Virus record (IMG/VR): IMGVR_UViG_3300043775_001628
Coordinates: 1-36,234 of that record
Direction: 5' to 3' (one strand)
DNA: 36,234 nucleotides
Origin: a virus
Part shown: positions 6,764-14,389 of the stretch, one piece after another
How the letters are laid out: each line of letters opens with the position of its first letter
Position numbering within the stretch: the stretch's first letter is position 1
Notes under the pieces: generated by a model
Seen by the model: the letters and a program-made list of their open reading frames with translations, nothing else
Database searches by the model: none
What the model was told of the DNA's origin: nothing
Program-made: the position numbers and the translations under genes

Positions 6764-7182
6764 CGCGCATTTACCACACTTGGGACAAGTGGGAGTGCTA
6801 TCCTGCTGGCTTCTACGACAACAATCCACCCAAAGGAATGAAGCCGAAAGACGCAGTCGAAGCATACAAGGTTTTCTTGGCTGACATTCCGCGTTTCTCT
6901 GCCGCATTGCAGCGCGTGATTGTTGAATGGCCGAACTCATGTGAGCATTACCTGACCAACGAAAACATGAATCGCATCGCATGGCTAGGGCAGGCGTCAA
7001 TGTGCATAGACTCAGGTGTCCCAGCATCGTTTCGAGCGGGCTATAATCTGTTAACAGAAGAACAAAAGGCGCTAGCTGACGGCGCTGCGCTAGTCGCACT
7101 AAATCAATGGCTCGCATCACGCGGCGAGCCTGAACTAGATCAAAAGTCAGTGAAACCAAAGACGGAGGCAAATCTTTACTAA
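6760..7182 (+). CDS. Hypothetical protein encoded between the IbrB-like and IbrA-like genes (140 aa)
   Basis: This soluble protein is rich in Trp and Tyr near the N-terminus (YHTWDKWECYPAGFYDNNPPKGM). Its middle is helical, with VIVEWPNSCEHYLTNENMNRIAWLGQASMC. It resembles small proteins that accompany phage PAPS-reductase genes, but I cannot name a family. It is tightly coupled: ATGA overlap with the ParB gene behind a strong GGAGGAGG, and the IbrA-like ATG directly follows its TAA. That makes it a likely third component of the same system. Confidence 0.6.
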   Translation: MTRIYHTWDKWECYPAGFYDNNPPKGMKPKDAVEAYKVFLADIPRFSAALQRVIVEWPNSCEHYLTNENMNRIAWLGQASMCIDSGVPASFRAGYNLLTEEQKALADGAALVALNQWLASRGEPELDQKSVKPKTEANLY

Positions 7183-8385
7183 ATGAGCAAGCTCAAGCAA
7201 TTTCAAGACGACGACGTATTTCAAGCGGCACAAAAGCGCGTTGCTTATGTGTTCGACAATTTCGCCAAGGTTTACGTCTCCTTTTCAGGCGGCAAAGATT
7301 CATCAGTGATGACGCATCTTGTCCTGGCCGAAGCGATGAAACGCGGCAGAAAAGTCGGTCTGCTCATCATCGACTTAGAGGCGCAATACAAGACGACCAT
7401 TCAGCACATTGCCGAGATGGTCGAGCATTACAGGGATCACATTGACCTGCATTGGGTTTGTCTTCCAATGCTACTCAGAAACGCAGTCTCAAACTTTGAG
7501 CCTCGCTGGTGCTGCTGGGACCCAGAAGCAAAAGACATTTGGGTGCGTCCAATTCCAGAGGTTGAAGGCGTCGTTAGTGATGTCTCGGCCTATCCATTCT
7601 TTCAGCCTAAAATGGAGTTTGAGGAGTTTATGGTCCTTTGGGGCGCGTGGTATGCTGGCGATGATACAGCCTGCGGCTTTGTCGGCATCCGTGCTGACGA
7701 ATCTCTGAATCGGTTTCGCACCGTGGCTTCAAAGACAAAGCAGATGCACAACGATAACCGATGGACGACGAAGGTGTTCGACAACCTTTATAATGCGTAT
7801 CCCATCTACGACTGGCGAACAGAGGACTTGTGGCGCTATCATGCGAACAATCCGGCGCTGCTTCACAACAAGGTTTATGACCAGATGCACAAGGCCGGTA
7901 TGTCCATTCATCAAATGCGCCTTTGCCAGCCATACGGAGACGATCAGCGGCGTGGCCTTTGGCTTTATCACCTGCTTGAACCTGAGACATGGTTTCGAGT
8001 CGTGGCGCGAGTCAATGGTGCAAACTCAGGCGCTCTTTACATTGAAGAAAGCGGTAACATCAACGGTTACCGAAAGATTATGAAGCCCAAAGGGCACACA
8101 TGGAAATCATTCTGTGACCTCCTGCTTTTGAGTCTTCCAAAGTCCACCCGCGAGCATTACATCCGCAAGTTTCGCGGATTCATCAAAGGCTGGAAAGGGC
8201 GCGGATATGTGGACGGCATTCCAGACGAAGCGCCGTCAATTCTCGAAAGTAAGATGTGGGCACCGTCATATCGCAGGCTCTGCAAGGTGTTGCTGCGGAA
8301 TGACTGGTGGTGCAAAGGGCTTGGCCTTACCCAGCCAAAAAGCGAAGCGTATCAGAAGTATCTTGATTTGAAGAAAGCAGCATGA
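7183..8385 (+). CDS. PAPS-reductase-like ATP pyrophosphatase, IbrA-like (400 aa)
   Basis: The adenine-nucleotide alpha-hydrolase fold is clear: the PP-loop SGGKDSSVM (residues 35-43), a VGLLIIDLEAQYKTTI strand and turn, and GFVGIRADESLNRF further in, as in PAPS reductases and DndC. The C-terminal half (WKSFCDLLLLSLPKSTREHY onward) matches the extension seen in IbrA/DUF3440-type proteins. The chemistry would be adenylation at the PP-loop; the acceptor is unknown. The upstream ParB-fold gene is its usual partner. It differs from a metabolic CysH in context, length and partner. The RusA gene starts within its last codons (ATGA). Confidence 0.85.
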   Translation: MSKLKQFQDDDVFQAAQKRVAYVFDNFAKVYVSFSGGKDSSVMTHLVLAEAMKRGRKVGLLIIDLEAQYKTTIQHIAEMVEHYRDHIDLHWVCLPMLLRNAVSNFEPRWCCWDPEAKDIWVRPIPEVEGVVSDVSAYPFFQPKMEFEEFMVLWGAWYAGDDTACGFVGIRADESLNRFRTVASKTKQMHNDNRWTTKVFDNLYNAYPIYDWRTEDLWRYHANNPALLHNKVYDQMHKAGMSIHQMRLCQPYGDDQRRGLWLYHLLEPETWFRVVARVNGANSGALYIEESGNINGYRKIMKPKGHTWKSFCDLLLLSLPKSTREHYIRKFRGFIKGWKGRGYVDGIPDEAPSILESKMWAPSYRRLCKVLLRNDWWCKGLGLTQPKSEAYQKYLDLKKAA

Positions 8386-8750
8386 CCTCCATCACCATCA
8401 CCTTCCCGATGCCCGACTCGAAGCTATCGCTCAACTCTCGCATTCATTGGGCAGTTAGGCAGAAGCTCGCGAGGGCGGCACGCAGCACGGCTAGAATCGC
8501 ATCCCTTGCGGCTCTGGCAGGCCGCACGCCCCCCGGCTGGGTTAAAGCTCGCTACGACCTGAAAGCCTACTTCAAAACGATGGCTTTCCCCGATCCTGAC
8601 AACCTCACAACCCGGCTCAAATCGAGCTTGGATGGAATCGCTGACAGCGGCATCATCCGCGATGATAAATCACTTTGGCCAGAGCGGCCCGAGTTCTTCA
8701 AAGACTGCAGAAACCCACGAATCGAAATCACTATCTATCCTGAACCATGA
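8382..8750 (+). CDS. rusA: RusA-like Holliday junction resolvase
   Basis: At 122 aa the product has the size of RusA (about 120 aa) and its signature: an N-terminal strand segment (ITITFPMPDSKLSLNSRIHW) and the acidic catalytic stretch FPDPDNLTTRLKSSLDGIADSGIIRDDKSL, with the aspartates of DPDN and the later DD pair. These enzymes cut four-way junctions made during replication and recombination. It is coupled to both neighbours by 4-bp overlaps. Confidence 0.88.
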   Translation: MTSITITFPMPDSKLSLNSRIHWAVRQKLARAARSTARIASLAALAGRTPPGWVKARYDLKAYFKTMAFPDPDNLTTRLKSSLDGIADSGIIRDDKSLWPERPEFFKDCRNPRIEITIYPEP

Positions 8751-9058
8751 TCAAACTCAAAATCGACGTTACCAAACTGGACAAAACCCGCTTCTTCAAA
8801 GGCGCAAAAGGAACATATGCCGACCTCGTAATTTACGAGAACGATACTCCCGACGAATACGGCAACGACTTTTCAGTCAAGCAGGACTGCTCAAAGGAGG
8901 ATCGCGAGGCTGGCGTCAAAATGCCTTACATCGGCAACGGGAAGCGCATCGGTCAAAAGAATCAGGAAGCGCCACCAGCACGCACCACGCGGAACATCCC
9001 ACGGGCGCAGCCTCAGCCACAAACGCAGGACGACACCAACGAAGAAATCCCCTGGTAA
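8747..9058 (+). CDS. Single-stranded DNA-binding-like protein with acidic tail (103 aa)
   Basis: The N-terminal half (KLKIDVTKLDKTRFFKGAKG, YADLVIYEN) is a short beta-rich domain. The C-terminal third is low complexity (Pro, Gln, Arg) and ends in the acidic, aromatic tip DDTNEEIPW, matching the DDDIPF-type tail by which SSB proteins recruit partners. Size and context (RusA, nuclease and primase genes around it) fit a phage SSB-like protein. The OB fold is inferred, not seen directly. Confidence 0.6.
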   Translation: MIKLKIDVTKLDKTRFFKGAKGTYADLVIYENDTPDEYGNDFSVKQDCSKEDREAGVKMPYIGNGKRIGQKNQEAPPARTTRNIPRAQPQPQTQDDTNEEIPW

Positions 9059-9059
9059 T

Positions 9060-9239
9060 ATGATCACCCGCACCATCGTCCAAGCCCTGCCAAAAGCCGA
9101 AGTCATCCGCCACGTCAAACGCTGGCGATTCTTCAGGTCTTCCGGACTGTCGATCGACAACACTGCCAAGCGCGTCGGCTTCACTTTCGAGAAGCTGACC
9201 AGATTGGCGAAACCTTGGGGGGTTACTTTTGAGAAATGA
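9060..9239 (+). CDS. Small basic hypothetical protein (59 aa)
   Basis: The frame starts at ATG 9060, one base after the SSB-like gene's stop codon, and ends by overlapping the next gene (ATGA). The 59-aa product is strongly basic, with RHVKRWRFFRSSG and a possible helix-turn-helix-like end (IDNTAKRVGFTFEKLTRLAK). DNA binding is plausible; no family recognised. Confidence 0.5.
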   Translation: MITRTIVQALPKAEVIRHVKRWRFFRSSGLSIDNTAKRVGFTFEKLTRLAKPWGVTFEK

Positions 9240-9457
9240 GCACGCTCGACCTTATTCCTATTCTTATGGTTGACATACACACTCCAGTTGAGCCTAAACA
9301 ACTCCACCCGCTTGTTTTGGAAAACTCGATAGCGGGCAAGCTCATTGCCTTTGATTACCGTGATAAGTCCATCACAATTCAGGCTGATGAAATGCCGGAA
9401 GGAAAGCGACTTTGCTCCCGCGTGATGCTTGTTTTTCTTCCTGATTCACCAACATGA
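9236..9457 (+). CDS. Hypothetical protein (73 aa)
   Basis: This 73-aa soluble protein of mixed strand-like segments (GKLIAFDYRDKSITIQADEM) starts at ATG 9236, overlapping the previous stop. No family is recognised. It is coupled to the downstream zinc-ribbon gene (ATGA), so it belongs to the same operon. Confidence 0.5.
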   Translation: MSTLDLIPILMVDIHTPVEPKQLHPLVLENSIAGKLIAFDYRDKSITIQADEMPEGKRLCSRVMLVFLPDSPT

Positions 9458-9606
9458 GCATTCCTCAAAAGACCTGCCGCCGCTGCCTCGGCAAAGGCCG
9501 CGTCCTCGTAAACACCGGGACAGGCCGCACCGAAACCTGCCCACGCTGCAAAGATAAGCCGCACAAAATCAACGGTTCCGTTTGCCTTCCCGCAGAGGGT
9601 AAATAG
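9454..9606 (+). CDS. Zinc-ribbon protein (50 aa)
   Basis: Two CxxC knuckles (CRRCLGKGRV and CPRCK) separated by about 20 residues, with glycines at turn positions, give a DnaJ-like or rubredoxin-like zinc ribbon. Such tiny proteins are common in phage early regions and may bind nucleic acid or host polymerase; no specific function is visible. The start overlaps the upstream stop. Confidence 0.6.
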   Translation: MSIPQKTCRRCLGKGRVLVNTGTGRTETCPRCKDKPHKINGSVCLPAEGK

Positions 9607-9653
9607 ACTCAGGTTGCCGGACAACAGGAGTGGAACCCTCCGGCATCAACGCA

Positions 9654-9749
9654 ATGAACTCTCAACAATCAATCCTTCAATCCTGTCGTCGGGGCGCTTA
9701 TCATTGGGCGCGTTCCAACTCGGCGGCAGAGTTGAGGGATTTTTGTTGA
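9654..9749 (+). CDS. Possible small basic peptide (31 aa)
   Basis: An open frame of 32 codons fills most of the gap between the zinc-ribbon gene and the DUF3820-like gene and ends one base before the next ATG. The product is basic with an amphipathic segment (RRGAYHWARSNSAAELRDF). There is no good ribosome-binding site and no motif. The rest of the gap (9607-9653) contains only a weak hairpin (CCGGA...TCCGG, 9616-9643). This is a marginal call. Confidence 0.3.
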   Translation: MNSQQSILQSCRRGAYHWARSNSAAELRDFC

Positions 9750-9750
9750 T

Positions 9751-10086
9751 ATGGACCACGCATTTGAACTCCCACCTAAAGCAATGAAGCTCCTAGCTTT
9801 GGCGCTGAATGATAGTGCCACCGAGGGAGAGTGGCAATCGGCAGCAATCAAGGCCGTCGCTGATATGCGCAAGGCTGGAGTGCCTGTTGCTTATTTTGAG
9901 GCTACCAAAAAACCGGAGCGAGGGTTCAGCCCCTCCCCATCTGGCGGGATGCCTTTTGGAAAGTTTAAGGGAACGGCCTTTGCCGATTTGCCCGACTGGT
10001 ATCTCGAATGGATAAAGGAGAATTTAGAACTGCGTGAGCCATTGCTTTCAAAGATCGCCGCAGAAGTAGCAAGGAGGGCTGAATAA
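9751..10086 (+). CDS. DUF3820-like protein (111 aa)
   Basis: The C-terminal half contains MPFGKFKGTAFADLPDWYLEW, the signature of the DUF3820/exodeoxyribonuclease X C-terminal-like domain found in many phage replication regions. The N-terminal about 60 residues form a separate helical segment. The family function is not settled; it often accompanies exonucleases. It lies immediately before the replication initiator gene, with a TAATG overlap. Confidence 0.7.
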   Translation: MDHAFELPPKAMKLLALALNDSATEGEWQSAAIKAVADMRKAGVPVAYFEATKKPERGFSPSPSGGMPFGKFKGTAFADLPDWYLEWIKENLELREPLLSKIAAEVARRAE

Positions 10087-10976
10087 TGAGTTTCTCCATG
10101 ATTGAATCCTTCAAGATGATTGAAGGCACACCCACCCAGCGCCTTGTCGGCTACATGCTGGCAGATGCACACAACGACAAAACGGGGCGCTGTGACTTGT
10201 CAGTCGCCTCATTGGTGCGGCTTACTTCACTTTGTGAAAGAGCAGTTCAAAAGTCTATTCTTGAGCTTGAATGTAACGGCAATCTCACGCGCATTTTTAG
10301 ACAGGGGACTAGCACACAATATAACTTGCACCCCCGCACCACGTGCACCCCCGCACTACATGCACCCCCGCACTACATGCACCCCCCCGGTGCATGTAGT
10401 GCACCCCCACCCCCGCACCACGTGCACCCCACCCCCGCACCACGTGCACCCAATCCGGAAGGAACCGGAATATTAACCGGAAATGAACCGGAAGGGAAGG
10501 CAACTCAGAAGGTTGCCAAAAAGCTCAAGGTTACTGTGCCAGTCTATCCAGATGGCTATCCATCATCTCACATTCCAATTCTCGACGAGTGGTTTGAATA
10601 CAAACGCCAACGCCGCGAGGCATACGTCCCAATCGGATGGCAAAGGCTTTGTTCGGAACAAGCCAAGTATTCATCGGCACGACTGAAGGTTAGCGTTGAC
10701 ACCTCGATGGCTAACAACTGGAAAGGGTTATTCACTGAGAAAATAGCAGAGCCGGAAGTCGAAGAGATATGGATCGACCCTAGCAAACTCACACCCGATC
10801 AGCGCATGGAGCATTACCGGAAGAGCTACCCTGAAAGCGACTGGCCTTACATCATGGAGGACGGGTCACTTGATGTCATGGCGAAGATGATGCGCAAGCG
10901 TGCCGAGAACGAAGCCAAACGCCGCGAGGCAGAAGGGCAAGACCCAGATTCCACCGGAGGCCCTGAACTATGGTAG
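10086..10976 (+). CDS. Phage replication initiator-like winged-helix protein (296 aa)
   Basis: Residues about 1-80 form a winged-helix domain typical of phage O/DnaD-type initiators (TPTQRLVGYMLADAHND, CDLSVASLVRLTSLCERAVQ). A proline/histidine/threonine-rich linker follows at residues about 81-135, encoded by tandem DNA repeats (see the repeat entries). A third region (IPILDEWFEYKRQRREAYVP) resembles the helical C-terminal part of phage replication proteins. Being directly upstream of the primase-helicase and containing iterons suggests a lambda O-like protein that binds an origin inside its own gene and loads the helicase. It overlaps the helicase start by 7 bp. Confidence 0.65.
   Translation: MSFSMIESFKMIEGTPTQRLVGYMLADAHNDKTGRCDLSVASLVRLTSLCERAVQKSILELECNGNLTRIFRQGTSTQYNLHPRTTCTPALHAPPHYMHPPGACSAPPPPHHVHPTPAPRAPNPEGTGILTGNEPEGKATQKVAKKLKVTVPVYPDGYPSSHIPILDEWFEYKRQRREAYVPIGWQRLCSEQAKYSSARLKVSVDTSMANNWKGLFTEKIAEPEVEEIWIDPSKLTPDQRMEHYRKSYPESDWPYIMEDGSLDVMAKMMRKRAENEAKRREAEGQDPDSTGGPELW
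10327..10450 (+). repeat. 17-bp tandem iteron-like repeats inside the initiator gene
   Basis: Three perfectly spaced 17-bp units (TGCACCCCCGCACYACR) begin at 10327, 10344 and 10361. A fourth partial unit begins at 10378, followed by an inverted copy (GGTGCATGTAGTGCACC) and two more copies of CCCCGCACCACGTGCACCC up to about 10450. Because 17 is not a multiple of 3, successive units are read in different frames, so the DNA repeat and not the peptide appears to be conserved. This is the behaviour of origin iterons. Confidence 0.65.
10455..10494 (+). repeat. Second short direct-repeat set, four CCGGAA boxes
   Basis: CCGGAA occurs at 10455, 10465, 10477 and 10489, spaced 10, 12 and 12 bp (about one helical turn), within a locally AT-richer stretch immediately after the 17-bp iterons. 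Phase with the DNA helix suggests binding sites on one face. It may be a second protein-binding element or part of an unwinding region (inference). Confidence 0.4.
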
Positions 10977-12727
10977 AACTCAAAGTCTCGGAAATCTCCG
11001 AGCGCCTAGCGGCTCAAGCTCAAGCCGTCGTTGCCCATCTACTCCCAGGCGCGAAACTGCATGGCAACGTGATGCTCTGCGGCGATGTGGGCGGCTCCCC
11101 CGGCGAATCGCTCAAAATCGGCATCTCTGGCACCTACGCCGGGCAATGGCGCGACTGGTCAAACGACGAAGACAAAGGCGACTTGCTCGACCTCTGGCGG
11201 CTCTCCCGTGGCATCACGCCTGCGGAGGCCATCAAACAGGCAAAGGCATTCCTTGGCATTGTGGACCCTATCAGGCAGCTAGAGCGTAAGTCATACTCGA
11301 AACCGTTTACGATTGATTCTAGGCCACTCAATGACGCAGGAAAGGCCATGTCCTACCTCCGCGACAAACGAGGATTGAGAAATTCCACGGTTGAGGCGTT
11401 CAAAATCGAAGGATTACCCGAAAAAAGCGCCATCGTTTTTCCGTCGTATTCACCCGCAGGTGATCTTGTGAACCGATCCTATCGCACTCTCGACAAAGAT
11501 AAACGAGTCTGGCAGGACAAGGACTGCGCGCCCTCCCTTTTTGGGTGGCAAGCCCTGCCAGAGTCGGCTTACAAGGCCAAGACTGTCCTACTGGCAGAGG
11601 GTCAAATCGACGCCGCAACGTGGCACCAGTGGGGAATCCCGGCCCTGTCTATCCCGAACGGCACTGGCTGCGCATGGATTGATTACGAGTGGGAGAACCT
11701 AGCCGTCTTCGACACGATTTATCTGGCCTTTGACCAAGACGAGGCAGGCCGGAAGATCACGGAAACGGTAGCCGCTCGACTCGGGAAGCATCGCTGCATG
11801 ATTGTTTCGATGCCAAAAAAGGACGCGAACGATTGCCTTATGGCTGGCTTTGTCGCTGGTGACGCTGCCGACTGGATCACGAACGCGAAGGTTCCCAAGG
11901 TCAAACGGCTTGTGACTGCCGCCGAGATGGAGAGCCGACTGCTTGCCGAGATCGCCCATAAAGACCCACCTTTTACACTGCAATTCATGGCAAGGCACTG
12001 GCCTTATTCGGGTTTCTGGTTTCGTCCCGGCGAGGTGACTCTCTGGGGAGGCTTCGCAGGCGTGGGTAAATCGACGTTCCTAAACTTCCTCAAGTCCCAG
12101 CTTCTAGCCGATCAAACCGCCATCTTCGAGGCATCGCTCGAAATGAAGGTCGAAACGACTCTCCGAAAACTGGCGACAATCTTCAACGGGGAGAAACTGA
12201 ACGATGACAGCGCACGCGCCTTTGTTCGTGGCGCTGGTGAATATCTCATCTTTGCCGACGTTGTGGGCAGCATGAAGCAAGAGGAACTCATGGAGATGCT
12301 ATGGTTCGCCTTTCGTCGCTACGGCTGCGCTCACCTAATGATTGACTCACTTATGAGAATTGAGGAACTGGAGGAGGATTATCCAGCGCAGGGCCAGTTC
12401 TGCAATCGGCTCCAAGATTTCGCGAAGGAAACCGGCTGCCACGTTCACCTCGTCGCACATCTTGCCAAGCCATCTCAGACCGTCGTGCGCCCTTCCATGT
12501 ATTCCATCAAAGGCTCGTCACTCATGGTAAACAACGCCGACAATGTGATCCTTGTGAATAAGAATCCGGACAAGGAGAAGCTCCGAGTGCAAGACAAGCT
12601 CACTCCTGACATTGACGCATCCACCCATGATGCCGAGGTGACGGTTGAAAAGCAGCGAGAAACCGGCTGGACTGGCATGTTTAAACTCAAATTCGACAAA
12701 CTTAGGGGAACCTATCGTGCGTGGTAG
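10970..12727 (+). CDS. Primase-helicase, T7 gp4-like (Toprim plus DnaB-type helicase)
   Basis: This is a two-domain replicative enzyme. The Toprim primase part has LLAEGQIDA (E210) and YLAFDQDEAG (D255, D257), the metal-binding acidic set. The C-terminal RecA/DnaB-type helicase has Walker A GGFAGVGKST (361-370) and a Walker B strand HLMIDSL, followed by VHLVAHLAK. The N-terminal about 100 residues look like a primase zinc-binding module without the cysteines (QWRDWSNDEDKGDLLDLW), so template recognition may differ from T7. At 585 aa it is the normal length for this family. It is coupled to the initiator gene. Confidence 0.9.
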   Translation: MVELKVSEISERLAAQAQAVVAHLLPGAKLHGNVMLCGDVGGSPGESLKIGISGTYAGQWRDWSNDEDKGDLLDLWRLSRGITPAEAIKQAKAFLGIVDPIRQLERKSYSKPFTIDSRPLNDAGKAMSYLRDKRGLRNSTVEAFKIEGLPEKSAIVFPSYSPAGDLVNRSYRTLDKDKRVWQDKDCAPSLFGWQALPESAYKAKTVLLAEGQIDAATWHQWGIPALSIPNGTGCAWIDYEWENLAVFDTIYLAFDQDEAGRKITETVAARLGKHRCMIVSMPKKDANDCLMAGFVAGDAADWITNAKVPKVKRLVTAAEMESRLLAEIAHKDPPFTLQFMARHWPYSGFWFRPGEVTLWGGFAGVGKSTFLNFLKSQLLADQTAIFEASLEMKVETTLRKLATIFNGEKLNDDSARAFVRGAGEYLIFADVVGSMKQEELMEMLWFAFRRYGCAHLMIDSLMRIEELEEDYPAQGQFCNRLQDFAKETGCHVHLVAHLAKPSQTVVRPSMYSIKGSSLMVNNADNVILVNKNPDKEKLRVQDKLTPDIDASTHDAEVTVEKQRETGWTGMFKLKFDKLRGTYRAW

Positions 12728-12863
12728 TTGAATTGTCTTGACAGAATCTCCATAAAGTCGGGATCAAAACGACCCGAATAAAATAAATGCACTTTTAATT
12801 TGCGTCACGTTTTAACTGTGGCAGAATCCCGTTGTCAGAGAAAACAACGAACTAAACACCACC
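12728..12863. promoter_or_regulatory. Intergenic control region before the small regulators
   Basis: This 136-bp gap has a consensus TTGACA at 12738-12743 but no matching -10 at 16-18 bp. The AT-rich stretch AATAAAATAAAT (12777-12788) is the best melting candidate. An inverted repeat TCGGG-N10-CCCGA (about 12758-12777) could be an operator. The gap opens a new transcription segment after the replication genes, so a promoter here is likely but unproven. Confidence 0.35.
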
Positions 12864-13064
12864 ATGAAAACTTCACTCCACATCCTCGCCGAAAAAGCAA
12901 ATTGCACCGTTGGCACCGCCGCCCGCATTCTCATCACTGGCAAACGTCCCGCAGTCTGGGGTCGCAAGCATGGCAAAGTCGTAAAAACGATTCTCGCCGC
13001 ATCAACTCCGCGCCTTTTGAAACAGGCTGAATTTATCAACCGTCGCGAACTCAGCGGAATCTAA
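12864..13064 (+). CDS. Small helix-turn-helix DNA-binding protein (66 aa)
   Basis: Residues 3-25 (LHILAEKANCTVGTAARIL) read as a helix-turn-helix, with ILAEKANCTVGTAARI resembling the LacI/Cro-type recognition unit. The remainder is basic (KRPAVWGRKHGKVVK). It is the first gene after the control region at 12728-12863 and is probably a transcription regulator in the middle or late switch. No effector domain is present. Confidence 0.55.
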   Translation: MKTSLHILAEKANCTVGTAARILITGKRPAVWGRKHGKVVKTILAASTPRLLKQAEFINRRELSGI

Positions 13065-13067
13065 CTC

Positions 13068-13283
13068 ATGAAACACGGCAACACCGGCAAGCGCAATGCC
13101 GCCAAAGCGCCAGATAAGGTCAAAAGCATCACGAAGACGATTCGATTCACCAGCGCCGAGATTGAGGCCCAAGACAAGTCCAGAGGCTCCGTCTCGTGGT
13201 CAAAGTGGGCAAGGGCCGCGCTAATCCTAGCCGTCACAGATTTTGCCGACAGCGGCAGAAACCCAAGCAACGAACACCAATGA
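13068..13283 (+). CDS. Ribbon-helix-helix-like protein (71 aa)
   Basis: After a basic, disordered N-terminus, residues 20-58 (SITKTIRFTSAEIEAQDKSR, SWSKWARAALILAV) fit a strand followed by two helices, as in MobC/CopG-type RHH proteins. DNA binding is likely, with regulation more probable than mobilisation in a phage. It sits 3 bp after the HTH gene and overlaps the next start (ATGA). Confidence 0.55.
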   Translation: MKHGNTGKRNAAKAPDKVKSITKTIRFTSAEIEAQDKSRGSVSWSKWARAALILAVTDFADSGRNPSNEHQ

Positions 13284-13672
13284 AAATACGAACACCCGCC
13301 AACCTAGTGCGCCGCCATGACTTGTCATCCGCCGCGCTAACCGCTCAAAGCCTGCGTTCCCCGCGTCCGCAGTCAGAGCCCGCCGTCTTCATCTTGCCAC
13401 CTTCCGCCAAAGCGCGGGAAGCGGCAAAGCTGGAGGCAATCAAAACAACCGCCGAACTGCTCGCCCGCATCCATGCGCTCGAATCGGAAAAGGCGGAGAT
13501 GGTCAACCGCGCCCATCGTGAGGAGCGCGTTAAAGCCATTACCTGTCGAGTGGTGGATAATCGCACATCATGGCGCGCAAAGATGTGCTTCCGTGGAGCA
13601 CAGGCCACGAGCACCATCATCACCACGCAGGCCATGCGCGTCGTGGATTACTTGCCAAACGTGGCAGAGTAA
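13280..13672 (+). CDS. Hypothetical protein (130 aa)
   Basis: I place the start at ATG 13280, which overlaps the upstream TGA. An in-frame upstream extension to 13196 would lie over the RHH gene. Residues about 45-85 form a charged helix that could be a coiled coil (KAREAAKLEAIKTTAELLAR). No family recognised. It is the last gene of this short operon and is followed 15 bp later by a strong terminator. Confidence 0.5.
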   Translation: MKIRTPANLVRRHDLSSAALTAQSLRSPRPQSEPAVFILPPSAKAREAAKLEAIKTTAELLARIHALESEKAEMVNRAHREERVKAITCRVVDNRTSWRAKMCFRGAQATSTIITTQAMRVVDYLPNVAE

Positions 13673-13687
13673 ACTGGCCTCGAATTA

Positions 13688-13716
13688 GCCCGCCCTCACA
13701 AGGGGCGGGCTTTTTT
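13688..13716 (+). terminator. Rho-independent terminator
   Basis: A perfect 8-bp GC stem (GCCCGCCC at 13688-13695, GGGCGGGC at 13703-13710) with a 7-base loop is followed directly by six T. It ends the regulator operon (12864-13672) and separates it from the packaging region. Confidence 0.93.
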
Positions 13717-13837
13717 GTGCTTGTGTCATTTATGCTAAACCGTTATAAGTGATGCGGAAAGCATGCCTAATAATCGCTTGATTTTTGGCTAAATCCCCCT
13801 TGTCATCCCCCTTCCGATAACACCCAAGATCAACCCA
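13717..13837. promoter_or_regulatory. Intergenic region after the terminator
   Basis: These 121 bp lie between the strong terminator and the next rightward gene, so a promoter is expected. I see AT-rich stretches and a direct repeat of CCCCCTT (13796 and 13808) but no good -35/-10 pair. A phage-specific or regulator-dependent promoter would not be recognised by eye. Confidence 0.25.
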
Positions 13838-14386
13838 ATGCTTCGCGACCCTTCCGAATACGTTGAAGCCTCATACGAGGTTGATCCCGCAGCGGCTTGT
13901 GACTCCATAGAAGATCACCTCCGCGAATTGCTCGCACGAAGGATGAAGACGGTGGATGCGCGATTGGTGAAACTCATAGCCGGAGTGGTGAATGACTTAC
14001 TGACAGAGAACAGGCTCGCCGCGCTGGTAGATGTCAACCGGCTCACAGGAAAGGAGACGCTGGCGCGATTGGTAGGCGAGATCGTTGACGCTCCACAGCC
14101 GCGGCTCATGGCGTGCTGCGTGGATTTCGTGTTTGGCCTCGGCGTTCAAATTGCGAAGAACGAGACGGAGATCGCCAATGATCACAGCGTCACGAAGGCC
14201 ACCGTTAGCCGCTACTGTGTCCACCTGAAACACGTTTATCTAGCTGGCATCCCAGCGCCAGGAATGAAGTCAGCCGAGGCAGTCGAAAGCTACAGAGCAG
14301 GCAGGACGGGCAAAAGCTCACGGCCTGCTAGAACCGAGTGGACATTCCAAAACGTGATCAAAGACACATTTAACCGGGCATCCTGA
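13838..14386 (+). CDS. Helix-turn-helix protein, possible late regulator (182 aa)
   Basis: Residues about 105-130 (AKNETEIANDHSVTKATVSRY) fit a helix-turn-helix, with ATVSRYCVHLKHVY as the recognition helix region. The N-terminal half is helical and acidic. The C-terminus is basic and Ser/Arg-rich (YRAGRTGKSSRPAR). It lies after a strong terminator and before the terminase genes, which suits an activator of late transcription or a packaging accessory; this is inference. Confidence 0.5.
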   Translation: MLRDPSEYVEASYEVDPAAACDSIEDHLRELLARRMKTVDARLVKLIAGVVNDLLTENRLAALVDVNRLTGKETLARLVGEIVDAPQPRLMACCVDFVFGLGVQIAKNETEIANDHSVTKATVSRYCVHLKHVYLAGIPAPGMKSAEAVESYRAGRTGKSSRPARTEWTFQNVIKDTFNRAS

Positions 14387-14389
14387 ACA

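Noticed and set aside
10327-10450. CRISPR array at the 17-bp repeats
   Set aside because: Units are head-to-tail without unique spacers, lie inside a coding gene, and there are no cas genes.
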